DNA of 64,000 bases from Streptomyces sp. CC0208. GTDB lineage: Bacteria > Actinomycetota > Actinomycetes > Streptomycetales > Streptomycetaceae. The notes beneath the pieces were generated by a model. It was not told the DNA's origin. It searched no databases and was given only the letters and a program-made list of their open reading frames with translations. This document shows positions 57,233 through 64,000 of this stretch, in pieces; position 1 is the stretch's first letter, and every line of letters starts with the position of its first letter. A program made the translations under genes and the position numbers. The DNA lies in assembly GCF_003443735.1 (NCBI RefSeq), contig NZ_CP031969.1, forward strand, positions 6,820,001 through 6,884,000. Reading direction: 5' to 3'.

Positions 57233-58148
57233 GGGTGTGGGCGCCGTGGTGGTGGCCGTGGTGATGGTGGTCGTCGTCGTCCGGGTGGAAGTGCGGCTGC
57301 TGCGGCAGGCCCACCTTGTCCTCGAACCCGGGCAGCGCGATGCGGTACACGCACGAGTCGCAGTTCATCCGCAGATCACCCTTGACGGCCTCCGCGTACC
57401 GCTCCATGACCAGGTCCAGCAGCTCCGGCTCCGGACCGATGACGTCCGCGGAACGCACCTCGACCTCGGGATGCGCCGCCGCCCAGTCCTCGGTCTGCTG
57501 CCGCACCCGGTCCGGCAGGATCCCGGTGAACAGGAAGTAGGGGAGTACGACGATCCTGCGCGCGCCCAGGGCCGCACAGCGGTCGAGTCCGCTCGGCACG
57601 TCGGGCGCGGCCAGCGACACGAACGCCGTCTCCACGCCCGCGTATCCGCGGCCCTCCCACAGCAGCCGGGCCGCCTTGTACACCTCGGCGTTGGCGTCGG
57701 GGTCCGTGGAGCCGCGGCCCACGAGCAGCACGGTGACGTCCGCCCGGTCCAGCGGGGTGCGGCCCCCGGTGGCGCCCAGGGCCTCGTCGAGGCGCCGCTC
57801 CAGTACGTTCAGCAGCGCCGGGTGCGGGCCCAGCGGACGCCCGTAGGTGTACGAGATCCCCGGGTGCCGTTCCTTCTCGCGGGACAGCGCGGCCGGGATG
57901 TCGCCCTTGGCGTGTCCCGCGGACACCAGCATCAGCGGCACGGCGGCGAAGCGGCGGACACCGCGCTCCACCAGCTCGGTCACCGCGTCGCCCAGCGGCG
58001 GCGGGGACAGCTCGATGAAGCCGCCCGCGACGGGCAGCTCGGGGTGGCGGGCCCCCAGCTCCCGGACGAAGTCGCGGAACGCCTCGGCTCCGGCCTCGTC
58101 CCGGGTGCCATGACCGGCGATGAGCAGGGCGGGCGGCGGGGTGGTCAC
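57222..58148 (-). CDS. cbiX: Sirohydrochlorin cobaltochelatase-like protein with histidine-rich tail
   Basis: 308 residues, two CbiX/CbiK-type chelatase repeats. Metal-handling histidines are in LIAGHGTRDEAG (His about 13) and LVSAGHAKGD (about 77), with CDSCVYRIAL near the C-terminus. The tail DDDDHHHHGHHHGAHTHAH is a strong metal-binding stretch, likely for cobalt storage or delivery. GTG 58148 follows GAGGAG and overlaps the cobH stop. It inserts cobalt (or iron) into sirohydrochlorin. Confidence 0.88.
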   Translation of the reverse strand: MTTPPPALLIAGHGTRDEAGAEAFRDFVRELGARHPELPVAGGFIELSPPPLGDAVTELVERGVRRFAAVPLMLVSAGHAKGDIPAALSREKERHPGISYTYGRPLGPHPALLNVLERRLDEALGATGGRTPLDRADVTVLLVGRGSTDPDANAEVYKAARLLWEGRGYAGVETAFVSLAAPDVPSGLDRCAALGARRIVVLPYFLFTGILPDRVRQQTEDWAAAHPEVEVRSADVIGPEPELLDLVMERYAEAVKGDLRMNCDSCVYRIALPGFEDKVGLPQQPHFHPDDDDHHHHGHHHGAHTHAH

Positions 58149-58735
58149 GATTTCTCCTCAGAGGGGTGAGTGGGGTGGTACAGCAGGGCGTTGAGCGCGG
58201 CGGAGGCCACGGCCGACCCGCCCTTCTCGGACACGTTGCTCACGGCGGGCAGCCCGCTCTCGCGCAACGCGGCCTTGGACTCGACCGCGCCGACGAAGCC
58301 GACGGGCAGCCCGATGACGAGCGCCGGGGCCGCGTCCAGGGTCAGCAACTCCTCCAGCGCGGTGGGGGCGTTGCCGATCACCCAGATCGCGCCGGGGCCG
58401 ACCTGTTCGTGGGCCAGGCGGATGGCGTGGGCCGAACGGGTCAGCCCGGGACCCGACTTGGCGTCCTTCAGCCGGCAGACCGTCTCCCGCCGGGTGATGC
58501 CCGCCGCGACCATCTCCACGTCGGTGACGACGGGCGCCCCGGCGTGCAGCGCGGCATGCGCCTTCTCCAACTCGCCCTCGTCCATGACGAGATCGGTGGC
58601 GTACGCCAGATCGGCGGCGGAGTGGATGACCCGCTCCACCACCGCCCGGGTCAGCGGCGGGAAGTGTGAGGTGTCCAGGCGGGCACGCAGCCGCCGGTAG
58701 GACTCCACCTCGATCGGGTGGACGACACGGTTCAC
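58145..58735 (-). CDS. cobH: Precorrin-8X methylmutase
   Basis: 196 residues, moves a methyl group from C-11 to C-12 to give hydrogenobyrinate (or the cobalt form, CbiC). The catalytic His is in ERVIHSAADL at residue 38, and the substrate loop is GLPVGFVGAVESK. GTG 58735 overlaps the cobJ stop (GTGA). Length is about normal for the family (about 210). Confidence 0.93.
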   Translation of the reverse strand: MNRVVHPIEVESYRRLRARLDTSHFPPLTRAVVERVIHSAADLAYATDLVMDEGELEKAHAALHAGAPVVTDVEMVAAGITRRETVCRLKDAKSGPGLTRSAHAIRLAHEQVGPGAIWVIGNAPTALEELLTLDAAPALVIGLPVGFVGAVESKAALRESGLPAVSNVSEKGGSAVASAALNALLYHPTHPSEEKS

Positions 58736-60414
58736 TTGGCGCCCTCCTGCCAGCGGTAGCCGCGCGGCGTCACCATGCGCCCCGCGATGTCCCGGGTCGC
58801 CGTGTTGCCCACCGTCACCACCGTCATCATGTCGACCGTGGCCGGGTCGAGAGCGGCCAGGGTCGTCAGCCGGGCGGACTCGTCGGGCCGCGACGCGTTC
58901 CGTACGACACCGACCGGCGTGGCCGGCTCCCGGTGCTCGGCGAGGATCGCGAGCGCCTTGGGCAGCTGCCAGTCCCGGCCCCGGGAACGGGGGTTGTAGA
59001 AGGTGACCACGATGTCCGCCTCGGCCGCCGCGCGCACCCGCCGCTCGATGACCTCCCACGGGGTGTGCAGGTCGGACAGGCTGACGGACACGTGGTCGTG
59101 ACCGAGCGGGGCACCGAGGATCGCGGCCGCCGCGAGCGCCGCCGTCACCCCGGGGACGCCGATCACGTCGATGTCGTCGGAGGCCTCGGCGAGCGCGGGG
59201 GAGGCCATGGCGTACACGCCGGCGTCCCCGCTGCCGATGAGCGCGACGGCCTGGCCCTTGCGGGCCTCTTCGACGGCCGTGCGCGCCCGTTCCTCCTCGG
59301 CCCCCAGGCCCGACTCCAGGACCCGGGTGCCCGGCCGCAGCAGATCGCGGATCTGGTCGACGTACTGGTCGAGCCCGACGAGCACGGAAGCACGCTGGAG
59401 CTCGGCCTTCGCGCGGGGCGTGAGCAGGTCCCGGGCGCCCGGTCCGAGTCCCACGACCGCGAGCCGGCCGCGCGCGGGACGCCGTACGACCGCACAGGTC
59501 GCCATGGCGGGTGTCGCGGCCGATTTCCGCTTGGGGACCAGGAGTTCACCGCCCCGTACGAGCGCCGCGGCCTCCGCGACCGACGGCGTGCCGACGGCGG
59601 CCAGGGGCGCGTCCGACGGGTTGGGCACCTCGACGGCGGCCAACTCCTCGGCGGAGTGGGTGACCAGGGGCACGCCCAGCCGCCCGGCCGCCGCCACGAT
59701 CCCCGGCTCCTCCGCCTTGGCGTCCACGGTGGCGAGTTCGGCGACCGACTTCGGGGACAGCCCGGCCTCGCGCAACGAGCTCTCGATCAACTCCCACACC
59801 TCTTCGGCGGGCGCACCCTTGGAGGCGCCGACGCCGACCACGAGCGTGGGCGGACGCAGCACGACCTCCCGCTCGGACAGCTCGGCGAGCCGGTCCGTGA
59901 CACGGATGCCGTACGGCCCCTCCGAGGCGACCGGCAGCGGCGGCAGGGGCCAGCCCGACTCGTTGTGCAGGGCGACGGCGTCCCCGTCCAGGAGCGCCCG
60001 CGACACGGCCGCCACCGCACCCTCCACCGGCAGCCCCAGGGTGTCGAGCCCCGGCAACCCCACGGCGTCGGTCGCCGTCGTCACCACGGGCTCGGCACCG
60101 AGCAACTCCCCGACCTGCCGGGCGAGTTCATTGGCGCCGCCGCCGTGGCCGCCGACCAGGGACACGGCGAACCGGCCGCCCTCGTCGACGCACACCACAC
60201 CCGGGTCGGACGCCTTGTCGCCCAGCAGCGGCGCGATCAGGCGGACGACCGCCCCGGTGGCCAGGAAACACACGAGCTGCTCGCACTCCGCGAACGCCCG
60301 CCGTACGGCGTCCCCCACGGGTCCGTCGTACACGCGCGTGCGGTCCGGCCATGCCGCGGCCAGCCGGTCGCGTGCCGCCGCCCCCGCCGCGGTGGCGGAA
60401 ATAAGGCCGATCAC
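58732..60414 (-). CDS. cobJ: Fused CbiG / CobJ: cobalamin hydrolase plus precorrin-3B C17-methyltransferase
   Basis: 560 residues. N-terminal CbiG-like domain (about 1-290: FLATGAVVRLIAPLLGDK, GGHGGGANELA, LVVGVGASKGAP), which opens the ring lactone in the anaerobic route. C-terminal tetrapyrrole methyltransferase (about 320-560: RLAVVGLGPGARDLLTPRA, IGSGDAGVYAMAS, NPRSRGRDWQ). CbiG with CobJ in one chain suggests the early-cobalt branch. GTG 60414 overlaps the cobL stop and the 3' end overlaps cobH, so translation is coupled throughout. Confidence 0.92.
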   Translation of the reverse strand: MIGLISATAAGAAARDRLAAAWPDRTRVYDGPVGDAVRRAFAECEQLVCFLATGAVVRLIAPLLGDKASDPGVVCVDEGGRFAVSLVGGHGGGANELARQVGELLGAEPVVTTATDAVGLPGLDTLGLPVEGAVAAVSRALLDGDAVALHNESGWPLPPLPVASEGPYGIRVTDRLAELSEREVVLRPPTLVVGVGASKGAPAEEVWELIESSLREAGLSPKSVAELATVDAKAEEPGIVAAAGRLGVPLVTHSAEELAAVEVPNPSDAPLAAVGTPSVAEAAALVRGGELLVPKRKSAATPAMATCAVVRRPARGRLAVVGLGPGARDLLTPRAKAELQRASVLVGLDQYVDQIRDLLRPGTRVLESGLGAEEERARTAVEEARKGQAVALIGSGDAGVYAMASPALAEASDDIDVIGVPGVTAALAAAAILGAPLGHDHVSVSLSDLHTPWEVIERRVRAAAEADIVVTFYNPRSRGRDWQLPKALAILAEHREPATPVGVVRNASRPDESARLTTLAALDPATVDMMTVVTVGNTATRDIAGRMVTPRGYRWQEGAK

Positions 60415-61709
60415 TGAGCAACTCCCTCTCGATACACGGGGTTTCTGACGCCCCACAGCAGGAAAACCGGATTGGTCGCCGCGAGCCGGGTCACGTCCCC
60501 GGGCAGCGGCGCGAGCCGGGACGACTGGAGCAGGACGCCGTCGCAGTCCAGCCCGGCGTCGGTGAGCGCCGCGCGTACGGCCGGCACCCGGTCGAGCGCG
60601 GCCATGGCGACAACGACGCTGCGCCGGGCCCGCCGCGCGCACATGGCGACGATCCCGGGCAGCTCGCGCCCGCCGCCACCGACGAACACGGCGTCGGGAT
60701 CGTCCAGTTCGGCGAGCGCGTCCGGCGCGGACCCGTGGACGACCTGTACGTCGACCTCGTGCGCGGCCGCGTTGGCACGGATCCGCTCTACTCCGTCGGC
60801 GGCCTTCTCGACCGCGACGACGGCCGCACCGAGCCGCGCACACTCCACGGCCACGGACCCGGACCCGGCACCGACGTCCCAGACGAGGTCACCGAGCCGG
60901 GGCCCCAGCCGGGCGAGCGCCAGCGCCCGCACCTCGAATTTGGTGATCATTGAGTCGCGGTAGGCGAACTCGCTTTCCTCCAGGGCCCATTGGGCGGGGG
61001 CCGAGGGGGGGCCGGCAACGGTACGCACGGCACCGAGGACCCGCGACTCGTCGAGACACAGCACGACACTCACCGCCGTACCCCAGTCCCGGGCAGCGGC
61101 TTCAGAAAGGGTGACGCGCTCGATGCGTTCGTCGCGGGTACCGAGTGCAGAGGCAACGAGGAGTACACGTTGCAGGGGCGCGGGGAACCGCGCGACCGGC
61201 CCAGATGGCGCCGCACCCGCCTGACGACCTTCCTCGGCACCCCCTGCCGCGAGCGCTGCCCCCAGTGCCGCAGGCCCTGTTCCCGGCCCGGTGAGCACCG
61301 CAACTTTCGGATGAGCCCGGCACACATTCACCGCCGTCCGCAGATCCCGCCCGTGCGCGCTCACCACGACCGCGTCGTCCCACGGCAGACCCACCCGCGC
61401 GAAGGCGGTGGCGACGGAGGAGACCCCGGGCCGCACATCCAGCGCGGCGGGCCCGAACCGCTCGGCCAGTACCCGCACGATCCCGAAGAACCCGGGGTCG
61501 CCGGAGGCCAGCACGACCACCCGCCGTTCCTTCTCCAGGTACTCCGCCATGGTGTCGAGGGCGGGAGCCAGCGGCCCGAGCACGATCCGTTCCGCCGCCT
61601 CCGGCAGCCGTACGGCGTCCAGATGCCTCCGCCCGCCCACGACCAGCTCGGCCCCGGCCAGGGACTCCGCGGGCGCCGCCCCCGTCCCCGTACCCACGAC
61701 CGTGATCAT
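60411..61709 (-). CDS. cobL: Precorrin-6Y C5,C15-methyltransferase (CbiE-CbiT fusion) with a repeat-derived insertion
   Basis: 432 residues. CbiE-type methyltransferase (about 1-235: VVGTGTG at 4-10, LASGDPGFFG) and CbiT-type methyltransferase/decarboxylase (about 245-420: WDVGAGSGSVAVE at about 277). Between about residues 160 and 185 the sequence EGRQAGAAPSGPVARFPAPL is encoded by one copy of the dispersed repeat (61174-61203) and its flank. In homologues as I remember them a short hydrophobic strand follows directly, so about 20 residues look inserted. ATG 61709 overlaps the cobM stop. Confidence 0.92.
   Translation of the reverse strand: MITVVGTGTGAAPAESLAGAELVVGGRRHLDAVRLPEAAERIVLGPLAPALDTMAEYLEKERRVVVLASGDPGFFGIVRVLAERFGPAALDVRPGVSSVATAFARVGLPWDDAVVVSAHGRDLRTAVNVCRAHPKVAVLTGPGTGPAALGAALAAGGAEEGRQAGAAPSGPVARFPAPLQRVLLVASALGTRDERIERVTLSEAAARDWGTAVSVVLCLDESRVLGAVRTVAGPPSAPAQWALEESEFAYRDSMITKFEVRALALARLGPRLGDLVWDVGAGSGSVAVECARLGAAVVAVEKAADGVERIRANAAAHEVDVQVVHGSAPDALAELDDPDAVFVGGGGRELPGIVAMCARRARRSVVVAMAALDRVPAVRAALTDAGLDCDGVLLQSSRLAPLPGDVTRLAATNPVFLLWGVRNPVYREGVAQ
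61174..61203 (-). repeat. Dispersed repeat copy inside cobL
   Basis: AGGGGCGCGGGGAACCGCGC then GACCGGCC; one base differs from consensus in the core (CCG for CTG). It is in frame within cobL and read as SGPVARFPAPL on the coding strand, the same reading (VAQFPAPL-like) the intergenic copies would give. Confidence 0.85.
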
Positions 61710-62527
61710 GTTCCGGCGCCCTTCGACGCCCGCAGCGCCCGCCGGGCCTCCGGGTCGGCCTTGCGGTACCCGTGGAAGTGGCCGGGGTGGTAGAGGTGCG
61801 ACCGGGTGCCCTCGGCGCCCAGCGCGGGGCCGACCAGGAACAGCGTGTGCTTCCACAGCTTGTGTTCCTTGACGGTCTCCTCCAGCGTCTCGATCGTGCA
61901 CCGCACGATCAGCTCCTCGGGCCAGGTCGCCTGGTAGGCGACCACGACCGGCGTGGAGGTCGGGTAGCCGCCCTCCAGCAGCTCCCGCACCAACTGCCCG
62001 CTGCGCGCGGCCGACAGGAAGATCGCCATGGTGGTGCCGTGCTTGGCGAACTCCCGCACCTCCTCGCCGGGCGGCATCGGCGTCTTGCCGCCGCCGAGCC
62101 GGGTGAGCACGACGGACTGCGCGACCTCGGGGATGGTCAGCTCGCGCTGCGCGAGCGCGGCCACCGCCGAGAAGGCGGAGACCCCGGGCACGACCTCGGT
62201 GGCGATGCCGATCCGCGCGCACCGGTCGAGCTGCTCCTGCGTACCACCCCACAGGGCGGGGTCGCCGGAGTGGATCCGGGCCACCGTCAGACCCTCCTCG
62301 CGGGCCCGTTCGTACACGGCGACCACGTCCTCCAGCGACATGGTCGCCGAGTCGAGGATCTCCGCGTCCTCGCGCGCGTGCTCGAGGACCTCCGCCTGCA
62401 CCAGGCTCGCGGCCCAGATCACGACGTCGGCCTCGGCGATGGCGCGCGCGGCCCGGAACGTCAGCAGATCGGCGGCGCCGGGGCCGGCACCGACGAAGGT
62501 CACCTTGCCGGTGGGGGCATCGGCCAT
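61706..62527 (-). CDS. cobM: Precorrin-4 C11-methyltransferase
   Basis: 273 residues, SAM-dependent tetrapyrrole methyltransferase. VTFVGAGPGAADLLTFRAARAI start, HSGDPALWGG loop at about 92, PGVSAFSAVAA, and the C-terminal SHLYHPGHFHGYR are typical of CobM/CbiF. ATG 62527 follows GAGAGGA; an upstream ATG at 62545 is less likely. First gene of the minus-strand corrin operon cobM-cobL-cobJ-cobH-cbiX-cobC, all overlapping. Confidence 0.95.
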   Translation of the reverse strand: MADAPTGKVTFVGAGPGAADLLTFRAARAIAEADVVIWAASLVQAEVLEHAREDAEILDSATMSLEDVVAVYERAREEGLTVARIHSGDPALWGGTQEQLDRCARIGIATEVVPGVSAFSAVAALAQRELTIPEVAQSVVLTRLGGGKTPMPPGEEVREFAKHGTTMAIFLSAARSGQLVRELLEGGYPTSTPVVVAYQATWPEELIVRCTIETLEETVKEHKLWKHTLFLVGPALGAEGTRSHLYHPGHFHGYRKADPEARRALRASKGAGT

Positions 62528-62633
62528 GGAAATCGGTCCTCTCATCACAAAAGGTCTTGAAAAGCTCTTACGGCTGCGGTCGGCGCGGTGGCCGGATGTG
62601 CGCGAACGGGGGTTGATCGGATACCAAGGCCCT

Positions 62634-63362
62634 ATGGCGGTCTTCGTCGCGCTCGGCGCGTTCCTGATGACGCTGGCCGGCGGCTGGACGGCACAGCGCG
62701 TGACCGACCGCCGTCATCTGGTCCTCGGCCTGGCCGGCGGACTGATGCTCGGCGTGGTCGGCCTGGACCTGCTGCCGGAGGCGCTGCACGCGGCCGGTGA
62801 CGAGGTCTTCGGCGTGCCCGCGGCCCTGCTCCTGTTCGTGGCCGGTTTCCTGCTGGCCCATCTGGTGGAACGCCTGCTGGCCGCCCGCCAGGCAGCGCAC
62901 GGCGGCGAGGAGCACGACGGCCGGGTCCCCGAGGTCGGCCTGACGGCAGCGGCCGCGATGGTCGGCCACAGCGCCATGGACGGCGTGGCCATCGGCGCGG
63001 CCTTCCAGGTGGGTGGCGGCATGGGCACGGCGGTAGCACTCGCCGTGGTCGCCCACGACTTCGCGGACGGCTTCAACACCTACACGATCACGAGCCTGTA
63101 CGGGAACGACCGCCGCAGAGCCCTGGGGATGCTGTTCGCGGATGCGGCGGCCCCGGTGCTGGGCGCCGCCTCGACGTCGTTCGTGACCATCCCGGAGGGC
63201 CTGCTCGGCGGCTATCTCGGCCTCTTCGGCGGCGCGCTCCTCTATCTCGCGGCGGCCGAGATCCTCCCCGAGGCCCACCACGAACACCCCGCCCGCTCGA
63301 CCCTGCTGTGCACGGTCGCCGGCGTGGGCTTCATCTGGCTGGTGGTGGGGCTGGCCGGCTGA
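62634..63362 (+). CDS. ZIP-family divalent metal transporter
   Basis: 242 residues, about eight spans. The metal-translocation motifs are GHSAMDGVAIG (about residue 108) and AHDFADGFN (about 141), with the His-rich loop AAHGGEEHDG (about 82-95). It imports zinc or a related metal. ATG 62634 has a weak AAGG upstream. It diverges from cobM; uptake of cobalt for corrin synthesis is an attractive but untested idea. Confidence 0.88.
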   Translation: MAVFVALGAFLMTLAGGWTAQRVTDRRHLVLGLAGGLMLGVVGLDLLPEALHAAGDEVFGVPAALLLFVAGFLLAHLVERLLAARQAAHGGEEHDGRVPEVGLTAAAAMVGHSAMDGVAIGAAFQVGGGMGTAVALAVVAHDFADGFNTYTITSLYGNDRRRALGMLFADAAAPVLGAASTSFVTIPEGLLGGYLGLFGGALLYLAAAEILPEAHHEHPARSTLLCTVAGVGFIWLVVGLAG

Positions 63363-63394
63363 CCCGGCCGCTCTGAGGGGGTTCGCCGAGGGGG

Positions 63395-64000
63395 TCACAA
63401 CTTGCCACCCCGGGTACCGTCCCGCCGCGCGGGCGCGATCAGGGTGGAGAGATACGGCAGCGGAGCACCGTCGAGCTCGGCGGCAGGCCGGATGGACTCG
63501 GCCTCAAGGCCCAGCGCCGATCCCCATACGGCGTCCCCGAGCCGCCCGGTCTCCCTGAGTACCTCGGCCACCTCCGCGGCCTGCCGCCCGAACTTGTAGG
63601 CGACGACGGTCCCGGGCCCGTTGAGCGCGTCCTTGAGCACGGCGGAACCGGCGGTGACCGGCACGAGCGTGAGCGGCTCGGTCCCCTCGGTCAGCACGGC
63701 CCCGGAACGCGCGGCGAGATCCTGCATGGCGGTGATGCCGGGCACCGTCTCGACGACGACTCCGGGCACGAGTTCGCCGATGGTGTGGGCGAGATAGGTG
63801 AAGGTGGAATAGACGTTGGGGTCGCCGATGGTCGCGAAGGCGACCGACGTGTGCGCGGCCAGCAACTGGGCGACCCGCTCCCCGGCGGCGTCCCAGGCGG
63901 CCTCGCGCCGTCCGTGATCGCTGCGCTCGTTGAGGGCGAAGACGACCCGGACGACCTTCTCCTGCGGCACGTAGTGCAGCACGGTCGCCTCGGCCCGCCC
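63395..64000 (-). CDS. cobI: Precorrin-2 C20-methyltransferase, C-terminal part
   Basis: The gene runs in from beyond base 64000; 201 C-terminal codons are visible and the start is outside the window. Tetrapyrrole methyltransferase fold with FATIGDPNVYSTFTYLA, VETVPGITAMQDLAARSG and a YKFGRQ-type segment matching CobI/CbiL. It methylates precorrin-2 (or the cobalt form) at C-20. It converges on the ZIP gene; it may belong to another corrin operon further on. Confidence 0.9.
   Translation of the reverse strand, partial: GRAEATVLHYVPQEKVVRVVFALNERSDHGRREAAWDAAGERVAQLLAAHTSVAFATIGDPNVYSTFTYLAHTIGELVPGVVVETVPGITAMQDLAARSGAVLTEGTEPLTLVPVTAGSAVLKDALNGPGTVVAYKFGRQAAEVAEVLRETGRLGDAVWGSALGLEAESIRPAAELDGAPLPYLSTLIAPARRDGTRGGKL

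Noticed and set aside
62528..62633. Possible cobalamin riboswitch upstream of the corrin operon
   Set aside because: The gap to the divergent ZIP gene is only 106 bp, too short for a full riboswitch, and I could not find the conserved B12-box sequence on either strand.

Overview
The window is high-GC actinobacterial DNA, almost certainly a Streptomyces chromosome. The signs are strong G/C preference at third codon positions, frequent GTG starts, chains of genes joined by ATGA/GTGA overlaps, many twin-arginine secretion signals, two sugar ABC importers without their own ATPase (typical of Streptomyces, where one shared ATPase serves many importers), and ectoine and cobalamin loci. No rRNA, tRNA, CRISPR array, insertion sequence or phage gene was seen.

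Layout. 1-1.5 kb: a DHA2-type drug exporter (cut by the window edge) and a divergent TetR regulator with two matching operators between them. 1.5-2.8 kb: a tandem TerD-domain protein. 2.9-7.9 kb: a minus-strand cluster of DeoR regulator, sugar-binding lipoprotein, two permeases and a zinc alcohol dehydrogenase. 8.2-11.2 kb: uronate dehydrogenase diverging from 5-dehydro-4-deoxyglucarate dehydratase and an unrecognised 386-residue protein. 11.2-13.9 kb: an MFS transporter, a DinB-type protein and an MBL-fold hydrolase. 14.1-17.4 kb: a GntR regulator, a DapA-family lyase and an IlvD-family sugar-acid dehydratase. 17.5-33.5 kb: a long plus-strand run encoding a second sugar ABC importer, a small unknown ORF, an oxidoreductase, a PmoA-like protein, a cytoplasmic GH43, a pectate lyase-pectin esterase fusion, a rhamnogalacturonan acetylesterase-like protein, a PL1 lyase, two tandem pectin esterases, an alpha/beta hydrolase and a PL9 lyase. 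33.5-36.5 kb: an acid phosphatase and a large secreted double-GH43 protein. 37-38.4 kb: a SigE-type ECF sigma factor with its membrane partner. 38.7-42.1 kb: purine permease, class B PBP, GNAT. 42.3-44.7 kb: an IclR regulator diverging from an aldehyde dehydrogenase. 44.7-47.4 kb: DUF1349 protein, DsbA-like oxidoreductase, class V aminotransferase. 47.6-50.8 kb: ectABCD. 51.1-56.0 kb: an aminotransferase, a polar amino-acid ABC importer and an amidohydrolase. 56.2-64 kb: a cobalamin (corrin ring) operon, a ZIP transporter and the start of another corrin methyltransferase gene.

How it fits together. The secreted lyases, esterases and GH43 enzymes would strip methyl and acetyl groups from pectin and cut polygalacturonan, rhamnogalacturonan decorations and arabinan. 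The two ABC systems would import the products. Uronate dehydrogenase, KDG dehydratase and the ALDH supply most of the oxidative galacturonate route to 2-oxoglutarate. The IlvD and DapA-family pair fits the parallel oxidative L-arabinose route, and both routes end in 2-oxoglutarate semialdehyde, the probable substrate of the ALDH. The step that opens or isomerises galactarolactone and makes KDG has no recognisable gene here.

A 24-29 bp repeat with core CGCGCAGTTCCCCGCGCC occurs eight times. One inverted pair forms a 24-bp hairpin between convergent genes, and one copy lies in frame inside cobL, where it appears to add about 20 residues between the CbiE and CbiT halves.
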